64,000 nt of DNA from Halobacteriovorax marinus SJ (GCF_000210915.2 NC_016620.1:434001-498000); one strand, 5' to 3'; shown: positions 43,912 through 52,705, counted from the first letter of the stretch. A program made the numbers and translations. Notes: generated from the sequence alone by a model not told the origin.

Positions 43912-46734
43912 TTAAAAAGCTAGTGATGTGGCTAAATAAAGTTCACCAACATTGCTCTTGAATTTTAGTTTGTGTGCATATCTGACACCGAAGTTAATCG
44001 GAAGTTTTCTTAAAAATACAGACTCAAATTCAAGCTCAAGCCCTGTACTATTAAAAGTTGTATTTAGTGAATTTGACTCAATCTTAGTGCTGTCAAAGAA
44101 AGTGTTAACTGTAAGTCTTCTTAGATAGTACAGCCCCCAGATATCAAAGTCTGGAGTCGCCAGAGGGAATGCGTAATTTGCTGTAATCTTCTGGTAGTGT
44201 GGAACACTCTCGTACTCGTACCCTCTAGAGAATACATTCTCCGTTGGATTCATTAACATTGGAAGAAAGCGATAAGAGTTAATATCGTTTCTTTGTTTTT
44301 CTTCGCTGAAAGTAAATCTAAATGCATCATGCTTAAATAAGCCTGGTATTTGAATTTTTCCGTATTGATAGAGTTTATATGAAGAATCTCTTTTCTCATT
44401 ATTCCCTTTTGCATTCTCGTACTTGGCAAAGTATGAAATAGCCCAAGGTGACATTATTGATCGTGCTGTAAGATCTTTTGAAAGGTTGAAGTAGAATTCA
44501 GCATAAGTATTTAAAAAATATCTATTATCGTATGTTGGTCTTGTCGAGATTGCTTCGTAGTCTCTTGTGTCAACATATCTTCCCCCAACAGTAACGGCGC
44601 TGATTAGATTGTAGAGATTTTTCTTGTGGAAATAGGGAAGGGTCATTGATGAGCCTACTTGTTTTTCTTTCCACGTAAGAGTTTGTTCACTATTAAAGAA
44701 GTCCACTTCTCTATTTCTAATCTCTCCTGAAATATTGAAGATAGGATAATACTTTTTGAAACTGATATTAAATAGTGAATAATTTTGATCTTCACTTCCG
44801 TCTTTTCCAACTTGAGCGAAGATTCCTAATGTTCTTAGATAATTATCTGTAGTAAGTGATAGGCCAAATCCATTTCCTGCAAAGAAGCTCCATGAGTGTG
44901 GTACGATAACTCCTTTGTCTAGGTCTCCGTACTCGTGCTTCTCATAATGCTTTGTTGGATTTGTTCTAAGCTTCGCTTGATCTTCTATAGGTCTAAGAGT
45001 GAATTTATTATAACTGTCTGATGGGTTGTCACCTAAGTATTTAAAGTTAACTAAGTTGGAAACATTAAAATTCTGACATTTTTCAAGTGGTGTAACACTA
45101 ATATGTGATCCATAGGCATCTTCACTACTATAGTATAGATTTTTTCTATCAGCGAAGGGAGAAGTAGCATTAATATCTACATTACTACATTTTTGAAGAT
45201 TTCCTTTATCTGTAAATTTAAAAATATTTGTTACTCCGTGATATTGAGCTTCAAAGTAAGTATTTTTATTTTCATCTACAAAAACTGAACTAATATTATT
45301 TCGAGATTTCGCAAGAATGGTTTTTTTGGTTCTCTTTTCAAGATTTACTTTGGCTAAGAATTTATAACCAGCAGGATCGGCAAGAATAGCGATAACCTCA
45401 TTTGAATTTATAGGGTACGCTTCAACAATTGTTTCAACTCCAAACCCCATTGAGGATATCTTTTCCCCATTTAAGTTAAAAGTTGAGAGTGTCCATTTTA
45501 AATCTTCATTGAACTCTGTAGCATAAAGACTTTTTCCATCTAATGAGAATCTTGGGTTATAGAGTCTTAGGCCAGATGTGATTTTTGTTTTTTCTCCATT
45601 CTCTAAATTGATAAGAATGAGATCAGAACTTCCCTTGTGACCGAATCTAGCGTGAGGAAGAAATTGTGAGTAAATAGCGTAATTATTTCTTATGTTTATT
45701 TTACTCATTCCTTTTGTAAAAGGGATTTCTGCTACTTTTACCTTATTGCCGTTCTCTTTCTTATAAAGAGTCCAGAAAGAGTCTAATGTATAATTTAGAT
45801 AGTATGTTTTATTGCCGATTTTAAATGGAGAGAGATTATCTCTGTAGTCTACTTTGGCGAGAGGTTTCTCCTTAATATCCTTTTTCCACGATGCTCTTAA
45901 TTCGTTCATAGTTTCATCATAGAAGTCGTAGAAAGATTGACCTGAAACTTCTTTAAAGGCGGTGTAGAGTTTATAAGGGTGTGGAAAGTGAACAATCTTA
46001 TCTGTCACTTTCTTCCAGAAATCATCTCCAAACTTTCTTGTTGCATTTGAGACGAGCACAAACCCAAATGGATAGTGATTTGGAAGGAGAGTATTGTAAG
46101 AGCCATTTATTAATTCATCATAAGTTGGTATTTGGTCACTTGTGAGCATAGCCTTTAGTCTGGAAAGAAAGTGTGGAGACCTCCCACGACCAGCATCTGT
46201 ATATTTAGTTTCTGACCAAACAGCGTCTCCCTCTAGGTACCATGGTTCAACGCCTGAGAATACACCAATTTGGTGGCCAACATCTCCAAGGATCCAAGAG
46301 AGAAATTTTATTGTACTTCTTCTTAGGTTATCAAATTGTTGAACATGCCTATATTCATGGATAGAGAGAGTTTGATACCACTCTGAAGACCCCAGTCTCG
46401 TAGAGAATTGAGAGGCACTAAACCATTCACTTCTTCTAGGTGCAAGAGATACAAATCCATTTGGTTGGGCGACCTCGGTACGAATAATTATAGGAACTTT
46501 CTTAGGGTCTTTTATACCATAAGTAAGACCGACATCTTTAGAGTAGTATTCAATTAGGTTTGCGATATACTCAGAGTCATTGCCAAGAGACTTTGGATAA
46601 ATAAGTCTCACATGATCATTTTCAATCATTTCCCAGTCTAGAGAACTTGAGCTTTGAGAGTAGTCTTGCTCTAGAAATAGTTGAGCATTAGTACTTAGTG
46701 ATAATAGGAAAAGAAAAAATAAGAGTTTCTTCAT
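43912..46734 (-). CDS. Predicted outer-membrane gluzincin: peptidase, propeller and beta-barrel
   Basis: A signal peptide (MKKLLFFLFLLSLSTNA) is followed by a peptidase-MA-like domain: HEYRH at 126-130 with the third zinc ligand Glu168 in PWYLEGDAVWSE. Residues about 290-600 contain repeated strand-rich segments like TolB-type propeller blades (RFSLDGKSLYATEF, SDLILINLENG). The last 330 residues are amphipathic strands ending in LYLATSLAF with the terminal Phe of outer-membrane barrels. I infer a surface-anchored zinc peptidase. 940 residues; I know no named family with this layout. mscS follows in the same transcript. Confidence 0.72.
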   Translation of the reverse strand: MKKLLFFLFLLSLSTNAQLFLEQDYSQSSSSLDWEMIENDHVRLIYPKSLGNDSEYIANLIEYYSKDVGLTYGIKDPKKVPIIIRTEVAQPNGFVSLAPRRSEWFSASQFSTRLGSSEWYQTLSIHEYRHVQQFDNLRRSTIKFLSWILGDVGHQIGVFSGVEPWYLEGDAVWSETKYTDAGRGRSPHFLSRLKAMLTSDQIPTYDELINGSYNTLLPNHYPFGFVLVSNATRKFGDDFWKKVTDKIVHFPHPYKLYTAFKEVSGQSFYDFYDETMNELRASWKKDIKEKPLAKVDYRDNLSPFKIGNKTYYLNYTLDSFWTLYKKENGNKVKVAEIPFTKGMSKINIRNNYAIYSQFLPHARFGHKGSSDLILINLENGEKTKITSGLRLYNPRFSLDGKSLYATEFNEDLKWTLSTFNLNGEKISSMGFGVETIVEAYPINSNEVIAILADPAGYKFLAKVNLEKRTKKTILAKSRNNISSVFVDENKNTYFEAQYHGVTNIFKFTDKGNLQKCSNVDINATSPFADRKNLYYSSEDAYGSHISVTPLEKCQNFNVSNLVNFKYLGDNPSDSYNKFTLRPIEDQAKLRTNPTKHYEKHEYGDLDKGVIVPHSWSFFAGNGFGLSLTTDNYLRTLGIFAQVGKDGSEDQNYSLFNISFKKYYPIFNISGEIRNREVDFFNSEQTLTWKEKQVGSSMTLPYFHKKNLYNLISAVTVGGRYVDTRDYEAISTRPTYDNRYFLNTYAEFYFNLSKDLTARSIMSPWAISYFAKYENAKGNNEKRDSSYKLYQYGKIQIPGLFKHDAFRFTFSEEKQRNDINSYRFLPMLMNPTENVFSRGYEYESVPHYQKITANYAFPLATPDFDIWGLYYLRRLTVNTFFDSTKIESNSLNTTFNSTGLELEFESVFLRKLPINFGVRYAHKLKFKSNVGELYLATSLAF

Positions 46735-46772
46735 TGTTAGCTTTAACCTTAGTAAGAGTTTAAATTTGTAGT

Positions 46773-46802
46773 ATTTTAGAAAGCTTTAGTAGGGTCTTGC
46801 AA
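46773..46802 (-). promoter_or_regulatory. Predicted promoter of the outer-membrane gluzincin gene
   Basis: On the minus strand TTGCAA (46797-46802), an 18-base spacer and TAAAAT (46773-46778), giving a leader of about 32 bases. Good consensus; inferred. Confidence 0.45.
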
Positions 46803-46867
46803 GGATTTGAGGCGCGTCATTTGGTATAAATTATTTTAGGAGTAGACCTAGTTTTGTGTTAGAATTT

Positions 46868-46881
46868 ACGTATATATACGT
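46868..46881. promoter_or_regulatory. Palindrome upstream of the CBS-domain gene
   Basis: ACGTATATATACGT is a perfect 14-base palindrome ending 16 bases before the start codon. Its TATATA could serve as a -10, so a protein bound here could block transcription. Candidate operator only. Confidence 0.4.
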
Positions 46882-46897
46882 TTAAGTGAGGAAATAT

Positions 46898-47347
46898 ATG
46901 AAAGTATCAGAATTCATGACGAAAGATGTGATCTCTTGTACAGAAGAAAATACTGTAGAAGAGGCAGCAAAAATTATGCACGATAAAGGATTTAGTGTTA
47001 TGCCTGTTGTTGATGGGGCAGGAGCATTAGTTGGAATACTAACTGAGTCTGACTTTGTTGGTACAGATGCAAATATCCCTCATGCACTTGCTTCAATTAA
47101 GAAGCTTTTTGGACAAAATTTCTATTTTAGTGATGCAGAAGAAATTTACAAGAAGTCGAAGGCCAAGAAACTTGGTGAAGTGATGACTAAAGATGTAACG
47201 ACAGTTACTAGTGATCAATCACTTTCTGATGTAATTTCTGTAATGTCTCACAATCACTTAAAGCGTCTTCCTGTTGTTGACGGAGGTAAGCTTGTGGGAA
47301 TTATTACAAGAAAAGATCTTCTTAAAGCCTACACAAAGCTAGCCTAA
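46898..47347 (+). CDS. CBS-domain pair protein
   Basis: Two CBS motifs in tandem: VSEFMTKDVISCTEENTVEEAAKIM and LGEVMTKDVTTVTSDQSLSDVISVM, each followed by the VVD-G-LVGIxT strand. Such stand-alone pairs bind adenine nucleotides and regulate partner proteins. 149 residues, no other domain. The ATG at 46898 has GAGGA upstream; the in-frame GTG four codons before would overlap that site. The partner cannot be named from the neighbours. Confidence 0.88.
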   Translation: MKVSEFMTKDVISCTEENTVEEAAKIMHDKGFSVMPVVDGAGALVGILTESDFVGTDANIPHALASIKKLFGQNFYFSDAEEIYKKSKAKKLGEVMTKDVTTVTSDQSLSDVISVMSHNHLKRLPVVDGGKLVGIITRKDLLKAYTKLA

Positions 47348-47354
47348 CTCTAAC

Positions 47355-47372
47355 TCCCCACGAAAGTGGGGA
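47355..47372. terminator. Hairpin between the CBS and CPBP genes
   Basis: TCCCCAC (47355-47361) pairs with GTGGGGA (47366-47372) around a GAAA tetraloop, between two convergent genes. It lacks a T-tract on both sides, so it is a weak terminator or a 3'-end stabiliser. Confidence 0.5.
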
Positions 47373-47380
47373 AATCTCCA

Positions 47381-48187
47381 TTAAAAGTTAAATGTAAAAC
47401 TTGCTCCAATTGGCATTTTATTCCAATCAAATTTCTCGTCAGGGTCTTGAGAGGCAATATTGAATGGCCCAATGAGAATCTGATCGTACCACGAATGAGT
47501 AAAAATATTTTTATTTAGATTGAACTTATTTCTATAATACTGCCAGCAAAAGAGCATGCCCAAAGCACCTCTTACTATATTGGCTTCAGTGTTTGCTCCC
47601 TTGTGGGCAAAAGCAAAAATTGCTGAACTGGTTATGGCTCCTCCCCATGGGCCCACTGCTTGAGAAAAAGCTGGGAAGAGAAATCCCCTAAAGAGAGCTT
47701 CTTCTCCCATTCCTACAGAAGCGAAGGTGAGAATTGATTTCCATCCATCTGTGGAGAGTCTTCGGTGAATGGTTTCGTGATCATTATGTTTTCTTGCTTC
47801 TTCAAAAGCTGTTTTTCTTGAATTGCTTCTATTAATTGCTGCTGCGGAGAGCAGGCCAATAGCAAAGGGGTCAATGATATTTACAGGGTTAAACATTTGA
47901 GCATAATCGTGAAAGATATTACTATTCTTATTGCTGGGTTTTCCACCAGCGTCTCTCCAAGCATCATACATATTATAGAAAGCTATATTTAGCCCTATAG
48001 TATTAAGCTTGGGATCCTTTGCTGCAAACATAAGTCCTAATGCTGAAACGAAATAAGCGGCTCCTTCCCAGTGATTACCGTTAAGAGATTGTCCCATTCC
48101 TGGAATGATACTTGAAACACCTTGGACTACTTGTCCATGACTATTTAGATTGAATAAGAGTGCTAGTGTTATGAGTAGTTTCTTCAT
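47381..48187 (-). CDS. CPBP-family (Rce1/Abi-like) protease with a cleavable-looking signal
   Basis: The CPBP motifs are present: EEALFRG (Glu162, Glu163), FAFAH (His195) and HSWYD near the C-terminus. Family members are intramembrane glutamic or metallo-proteases. This one is unusual: it begins with a signal-peptide-like segment, contains an IPGMGQ/DUF5683-like stretch, has fewer strong membrane helices than the usual eight and ends in FTFNF like an outer-membrane strand. Its location and substrate are uncertain. AAGGAAG precedes the ATG. Confidence 0.72.
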   Translation of the reverse strand: MKKLLITLALLFNLNSHGQVVQGVSSIIPGMGQSLNGNHWEGAAYFVSALGLMFAAKDPKLNTIGLNIAFYNMYDAWRDAGGKPSNKNSNIFHDYAQMFNPVNIIDPFAIGLLSAAAINRSNSRKTAFEEARKHNDHETIHRRLSTDGWKSILTFASVGMGEEALFRGFLFPAFSQAVGPWGGAITSSAIFAFAHKGANTEANIVRGALGMLFCWQYYRNKFNLNKNIFTHSWYDQILIGPFNIASQDPDEKFDWNKMPIGASFTFNF

Positions 48188-48256
48188 AATCTTCCTTAAT
48201 TTTCTTCTAGAGGAATTTTACAATGATAAAGGTTTAGGAAGAACTGAGAAAAAACT

Positions 48257-48463
48257 TCATTTTGATTTCTTCTTTCTCTTAGAAAAACCTATGATGAGGA
48301 AAATGGTTCCAAGGGTAAGAAATATGAGTGCTATAGGTAGAAGAAAGAATGGCTCTCTAAGCACTCCATGTTCATCAACATACTTATTGCTAAACTGATA
48401 AGATATAAGAGATATGATACCCAAGAGATCCAAACTAAGACCTATTTTGATCAAGTCATTCAT
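48257..48463 (-). CDS. DUF3955-like small membrane protein
   Basis: 68 residues with two membrane helices and the segment EHGVLREPFFLLPIALIFL between them, which matches the DUF3955 pattern. The C-terminus is a basic KRKKKSK tail, so it faces the cytoplasm. AAAAGGAA lies before the ATG. Function unknown. It lies between the PepSY-like gene (16-base gap) and the CPBP gene on the same strand. Confidence 0.7.
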   Translation of the reverse strand: MNDLIKIGLSLDLLGIISLISYQFSNKYVDEHGVLREPFFLLPIALIFLTLGTIFLIIGFSKRKKKSK

Positions 48464-48479
48464 TCCTTTTTCATTGATT

Positions 48480-48734
48480 CTATCTCTCTAGTTCAAGATC
48501 TCTTAATTTACCATTTTCGTTAACTTCAATCTCTAGCAAGATATCTTTATATTTTACTTTAAGCTCGTAGACGTTTGCTCCAAACTTCTTTTCAAGTTCA
48601 GCAGCTTGAATTTTACTTTCCGGAAAATAATTTTGAATTGTTGCATTTACATTTTTTGGGACTTCAGAGACTGGTACGTATTTTCCTGCAAAAGTATTGA
48701 AAGATAGAAGAAGTAGGATTAGGGAAGTTTTCAT
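48480..48734 (-). CDS. Small exported PepSY-like protein
   Basis: A signal peptide (MKTSLILLLLSFNTFA) and a single 68-residue domain with the pattern VPKNVNATIQNYFPESKIQAAELEKKFGANVYELKV, typical of PepSY-like (DUF2874) proteins. These may inhibit or bind peptidases or ligands in the periplasm. GGAG lies seven bases before the ATG. First gene of a three-gene run with the DUF3955 and CPBP genes. Confidence 0.75.
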   Translation of the reverse strand: MKTSLILLLLSFNTFAGKYVPVSEVPKNVNATIQNYFPESKIQAAELEKKFGANVYELKVKYKDILLEIEVNENGKLRDLELER

Positions 48735-48817
48735 TAATGACTCCAGTTTTTTTGTAGATTATACTTATTTAATATTTATTATACATTATTAAAAAAAATT
48801 ACATATAGGATGTTTGT

Positions 48818-49663
48818 ATGAGTCTAAGTAAAATTTCGAAAATAGTTCTTGTTCACTTTTTTATGACAAGTGTCTTTGCCGCTGCAGATATCAGTCTAGA
48901 TTACTCTGTTCCTCAAGAAGATGATAAAGGAAATGAAATAACTGAAACAAATTTTGCCGCTAAATATACCTATGTTTTAGGTAAGTCTGATTCAGAAAAA
49001 AGTACGTATACTTTAGGGGGAGACTTACGTTATACAGAGCTTAAGTTTGATGAGCCACTTCTTGGGAAACTTAAATTATTAAAAGTAAAAATCCCTGTAG
49101 GTGGTACGCATGTCTTAGGGAAGAATATTCTAAAATGGACCCTGACTCCAGGCCTACATGGCCAGAGTGATGACTTTCTTAGTGAATCTGAATTTAGACC
49201 TGAGGGTAATTTTATTTTCATTTGGCCAAGAACGAACCTTCAATGGCTTCTTGGGGCTGGTTTTTCTGATACTTTTGGTGAAACGAAGATTTTTCCAATA
49301 TTTGGTGTGGTATGGAAGTTAGATGAAAAGTCGACACTAACACTAATGTTCCCTCAAATTAAATATGAATACCTTACGGAAGCTAAGAATAAGTACAACT
49401 TTACAGTAGCTCCAGCCGGAGCTCAATGGCAGTGGAAAGCTGGTCAAATTTTAAATAATAGTGAAGATGTAGATGTAGCAATTTCTGGAATAAGGTTTTC
49501 TGTAGGTGGAGACTTTATTTTAAATGACAGTAAATATCTTTATACAAATATTGGACTTGTGACAAATCGTAAGTTTGAAATTCACCGTCATTCAAATACT
49601 TCAATATCGGGAGAGCAGGAATTAGTTAATAGTTGGTTCTTCCAAGTTGGAGCAAGATTTTAA
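48818..49663 (+). CDS. Outer-membrane beta-barrel protein (possibly DUF6268)
   Basis: A signal peptide ending VFAAAD, then a 255-residue mature part made of amphipathic strands (TYTLGGDLRYTEL, TLQWLLGAGFS-like, SGIRFSVGGDFIL) and a C-terminal FFQVGARF with terminal Phe. This predicts a small barrel of about ten to twelve strands. The likeness to DUF6268 is by eye only. AGGATG lies before the ATG. It ends at a terminator and stands alone. Confidence 0.7.
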   Translation: MSLSKISKIVLVHFFMTSVFAAADISLDYSVPQEDDKGNEITETNFAAKYTYVLGKSDSEKSTYTLGGDLRYTELKFDEPLLGKLKLLKVKIPVGGTHVLGKNILKWTLTPGLHGQSDDFLSESEFRPEGNFIFIWPRTNLQWLLGAGFSDTFGETKIFPIFGVVWKLDEKSTLTLMFPQIKYEYLTEAKNKYNFTVAPAGAQWQWKAGQILNNSEDVDVAISGIRFSVGGDFILNDSKYLYTNIGLVTNRKFEIHRHSNTSISGEQELVNSWFFQVGARF

Positions 49664-49680
49664 ATAGTAAAGTTTAAATG

Positions 49681-49712
49681 GCCAGTGGATAAAAGCACTG
49701 GCTTCTTATTTT
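49681..49712 (+). terminator. Terminator after the barrel protein gene
   Basis: GCCAGTG (49681-49687) pairs perfectly with CACTGGC (49696-49702), followed by TTCTTATTTT. The tail overlaps the stop of the convergent LysR gene. Confidence 0.8.
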
Positions 49713-50605
49713 AATTCAGTCTTAAAGAAATTAATAAATGCTCTTAGTGCTGGAGAAATATGAATCTTATGGGGGTAATAAAGATAGAACCCCGTACTTT
49801 GGGTCTTATATTCTTCTAGGACAACTTTTAGCTTTCCTCTTTCCAGATCGTTTATAACCGAACCTTTTTCAATGTAAATGATTCCACTGTGGGAAAGAGC
49901 TGCTTGTCTAATGTGTTCGGAGTTGTTTAAAATGAGATTGCCATTAACTCTAACAGTGAACTCTTTCTTCTTGTCTTCAAATTCCCATTTGTCATAAACA
50001 CTTGTACCAGAACCAAATCGAAGAAGAATACAATTATGATCTAGTAGTTCTTTAGGGTGTGAGGGGCTTCCGAATTCTTTAATATACTTTGGAGAAGCTA
50101 CTGTTATAAAGTCAATTGGGCCAAATAATTTTAATGCGATTAAGTCCTTTGCTATTATATCATCAACTCTTATCCCTGCATCAAAGCCCTGAGAAAAGAT
50201 ATCAACTGCCTGGTCGTCAGAAAAAATCTCTAGTTGGACTTTAGGATACTTTTTTAAAAATTCTCTCACATAATCTTTAAGATAGTGCTGGTAAAATATA
50301 ACAGGTGCATTAATTCGAAGTAATCCACTTGGTTCATTCCCTAAGGTTCTTACACTACTCTGTGCATCTATAATTTCATCAATAGCAGGTCCAGCTTTAT
50401 TGAGGAAAGTGATTCCTGCTTCAGTTGGATTTACATTTCTTGTTGTTCTAGTTAATAAAATGACACCCATTCTTCTTTCAAGGTTTGAAATGATTCTACT
50501 AATGGCCGGTGTAGAAATATTCAAAATCTCAGCTGCCTTTTTAAAGCTTTTATTTTCAGCAACTAGTTTTAGAGCGACTAATCCATCTAATTGATCTTTG
50601 TTCAC
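49706..50605 (-). CDS. LysR-family transcriptional regulator
   Basis: An N-terminal winged helix (SFKKAAEILNISTPAISRIISNLERRMG) and a C-terminal periplasmic-binding-like effector domain. 299 residues, normal. The start is GTG without a clear Shine-Dalgarno. It is divergent from a hydrolase-cupin-cyclophilin run with a 96-base gap, the classic position for a LysR regulator controlling the neighbouring operon. The effector is unknown. Confidence 0.9.
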   Translation of the reverse strand: MNKDQLDGLVALKLVAENKSFKKAAEILNISTPAISRIISNLERRMGVILLTRTTRNVNPTEAGITFLNKAGPAIDEIIDAQSSVRTLGNEPSGLLRINAPVIFYQHYLKDYVREFLKKYPKVQLEIFSDDQAVDIFSQGFDAGIRVDDIIAKDLIALKLFGPIDFITVASPKYIKEFGSPSHPKELLDHNCILLRFGSGTSVYDKWEFEDKKKEFTVRVNGNLILNNSEHIRQAALSHSGIIYIEKGSVINDLERGKLKVVLEEYKTQSTGFYLYYPHKIHISPALRAFINFFKTELK

Positions 50606-50701
50606 TGTTAACTCTTAGTTAATGATTCATTGTTGATTGTGCCATTTATTGGAATTGTTTTCCAGCTTAAAATGAGGAGGAAGTTAAAAAACGGAGGTTA
50701 T

Positions 50702-51754
50702 ATGAAGAGTTTTACTTTGTTACTTATGCTGGGGAGCCTTTTTATGGCCACTAGTTGCTCATCAAATAATTATAGGGAGAAAGGTACTATGGAAGTAGGT
50801 AAAGAGTGGGATAAGACATTTAAGAAAAGCGATAAAGTTAATCACCAAAAAGTGATGTTTAAAAATAGGTATGGAATAACTTTAGTAGGGGATTTATATA
50901 CCCCTAAAAGAGAAAGTACTGAGCGTTTATCGGCTATTGCAATCAGTGGTCCATACGGAGCAGTCAAGGAGCAGTCTTCGGGGTTGTATGCACAAACTAT
51001 GGCAGAAAAAGGATTTGTGGCTTTAGCGTTTGATCCTTCGTACACAGGGGAAAGTGGTGGAGAGCCAAGAAATGTTTCTTCTCCAGATATTAACTCTGAA
51101 GACTTTAGTGCAGCAGTTGATTTTCTAGGAACTCAAAAAGAAGTAGATAGAGAGAGAATTGGAATCATTGGTATCTGTGGATTTGGTGGAATGGCTCTCA
51201 ATGCAGCTGCTGTAGATAAGAGAGTCAAGGCCGTTGTTACGACCAGTATGTATGACATGTCTAGAGTTATGTCTAAGGGTTATAATGATAGTCAAACAGC
51301 CCAAGAGAGAAATGAAATATTAGAAAAATTAAGCCAGGAGAGATGGAGCGATGTTGATGAAGGTAAGTTTAGACTAAGTCAGCAAGGCTTACCTGAAAAG
51401 ATTACTGGTGATGAGCCTCTTTTTGTTAAGCAATATTTTGACTATTATAAAACACCTCGTGGTTTTCACGAGAGATCGATAAACTCAAATAGCTCATGGA
51501 CATTTACCAATCCATTGTCATTTATGAATATGCCAATTTTGAGTTACATAAAAGAGATTTCACCAAGGCCTATTTTCATAATTGCAGGATCTAAGGCTCA
51601 CTCTAGATACTTTAGTGAGGATGCTTATAAAGAAGCAGCTGAGCCTAAGGAACTTTTAATTATGCCTGAAGTTTACCACACAGACTTATACGATAGAGTA
51701 GATGTTATTCCATTTGATAAGATCGATAACTTCTTTAAAAGAAACTTAAAATAA
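50702..51754 (+). CDS. Alpha/beta-hydrolase lipoprotein of the YcjY/dienelactone-hydrolase-like group
   Basis: A lipobox-like ATSC after the signal MKSFTLLLMLGSLFM predicts an anchored lipoprotein. The nucleophile elbow is GICGFGG, with Cys in place of Ser as in dienelactone hydrolases; the acid/base residues lie near IIAGSKAHSR and VYHTDLYD. This cluster type (LysR, YcjY-like hydrolase, cupin, cyclophilin-like) recurs in bacteria and may process a small aromatic or lactone compound, which is inference. The ATG at 50702 has CGGAGG upstream; the earlier start at 50630 is not supported. Confidence 0.8.
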   Translation: MKSFTLLLMLGSLFMATSCSSNNYREKGTMEVGKEWDKTFKKSDKVNHQKVMFKNRYGITLVGDLYTPKRESTERLSAIAISGPYGAVKEQSSGLYAQTMAEKGFVALAFDPSYTGESGGEPRNVSSPDINSEDFSAAVDFLGTQKEVDRERIGIIGICGFGGMALNAAAVDKRVKAVVTTSMYDMSRVMSKGYNDSQTAQERNEILEKLSQERWSDVDEGKFRLSQQGLPEKITGDEPLFVKQYFDYYKTPRGFHERSINSNSSWTFTNPLSFMNMPILSYIKEISPRPIFIIAGSKAHSRYFSEDAYKEAAEPKELLIMPEVYHTDLYDRVDVIPFDKIDNFFKRNLK

Positions 51755-51768
51755 TCTTAGGAGTGACT

Positions 51769-52266
51769 ATGAAAAAGTATAATAGAATAATTTTAATTCT
51801 AGCTCTGACATTAGCTAGTTGCTCTACAACTAAGTTTAATAAGAGTATGAGCATAGAGAAAATACCCGCTATCGTTCATCTAGATGACAAGTCTCCAACG
51901 TTTTCTGGAAATGTTGAAGTTCAAATGCTATTTTCAGAAAAAAATCATGAGCCGTCGAGGTTAACAGGAGCTGAGGTTAAATTTAATCCAAGAGCAAGGT
52001 CTGCTTGGCACACTCACCCTAGAGGGCAATTATTAGTTGTGACAGAAGGTGAGGGGATTGTTCAAGAGTGGGGAGAACCTGCTAGAAAGATTTCCAAAGG
52101 TAATGTGGTGTGGACACCTCCTGGAGTAAAACATTGGCATGGTGCTTGCGCGGATAAATTTGTTAAGCATTATGCTCTTCAGGAGAAAGACAGTAATGGA
52201 AAGAACGTTATTTGGATGGAGAAGGTTTCTGAAGAAGAATATGAGAAAGCAGCAAAGATGGAATAA
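51769..52266 (+). CDS. Cupin-domain lipoprotein
   Basis: Lipobox LASC (after MKKYNRIILILALT) and one cupin barrel. Motif 1 is SAWHTHPRGQLLVVTEGEG (His-x-His, with Gln in the usual Glu place) and motif 2 is PPGVKHWHGA, giving metal-binding histidines. Similar cupins include Mn-dependent hydroxynitrile lyases and regulators; the substrate is unknown. AGGAG lies before the ATG at 51769. It follows the hydrolase by 14 bases. Confidence 0.8.
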   Translation: MKKYNRIILILALTLASCSTTKFNKSMSIEKIPAIVHLDDKSPTFSGNVEVQMLFSEKNHEPSRLTGAEVKFNPRARSAWHTHPRGQLLVVTEGEGIVQEWGEPARKISKGNVVWTPPGVKHWHGACADKFVKHYALQEKDSNGKNVIWMEKVSEEEYEKAAKME

Positions 52267-52690
52267 TCTTATAAGTTTTTTTATGTTGGGTGGGCTAGTA
52301 ATCTCTAGCCTCTCCATATTTGGAGTAGAGGTTGAAAAGATGAAAATAAAAATACTTCTTGGAGAAGATGAAATCTTAATTTCATTGAATGATAATCCAT
52401 CGTCCCGTAGTCTTTATGAGCAACTGCCACTAAGTGTTAAGGTGGAGGATTATGCTTCTAATGAAAAAATCTTTCATCCTCCTCGTGAGCTTTCTACTTT
52501 AGATGCCCCTGTCGGGTATGAGCCAAAGGTTGGAGATGTCACACTCTATGCTCCGTGGGGAAATGTAGCTATTTTTTATAAAAACTTTTCTTACTCCAAG
52601 GGACTTATTAAGTTGGGTGAAGTAACCTCAGGGGTTGAGTTACTTAGTAAGTTGAATAATCAAGTTGTTAAAGTTAAAAAAGCCCAGTAA
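52241..52690 (+). CDS. Exported cyclophilin-like protein
   Basis: The start is the ATG at 52241 inside the cupin 3' end (26-base overlap), because it supplies a complete signal peptide: MRKQQRW, then the hydrophobic NNLISFFMLGGLVISSLSIFG. The mature domain (ISLNDNPSSRSLYEQLPLSVKVEDYASNEKIFHPP...GDVTLYAPWGNVAIFYK) matches the cyclophilin-like family fold. Catalysis is not established for this group. All three products of the run are thus exported. A later ATG (52342) would give a cytoplasmic form. Confidence 0.75.
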   Translation: MRKQQRWNNLISFFMLGGLVISSLSIFGVEVEKMKIKILLGEDEILISLNDNPSSRSLYEQLPLSVKVEDYASNEKIFHPPRELSTLDAPVGYEPKVGDVTLYAPWGNVAIFYKNFSYSKGLIKLGEVTSGVELLSKLNNQVVKVKKAQ

Positions 52691-52705
52691 TGGGCTTTAC
52701 ACTTT
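52676..52705. terminator. Bidirectional terminator between the cyclophilin-like gene and the SDR gene
   Basis: AAAGCCCA (52679-52686) pairs with TGGGCTTT (52691-52698) around GTAA. The plus tail is ACACTTT; the minus tail is TTAAC after TT. Confidence 0.8.

Noticed and set aside
47381-48187. Abortive-infection (Abi) phage defence gene
   Set aside because: The CPBP family was once named Abi, but nothing here (no toxin, nuclease or phage gene nearby) supports defence.
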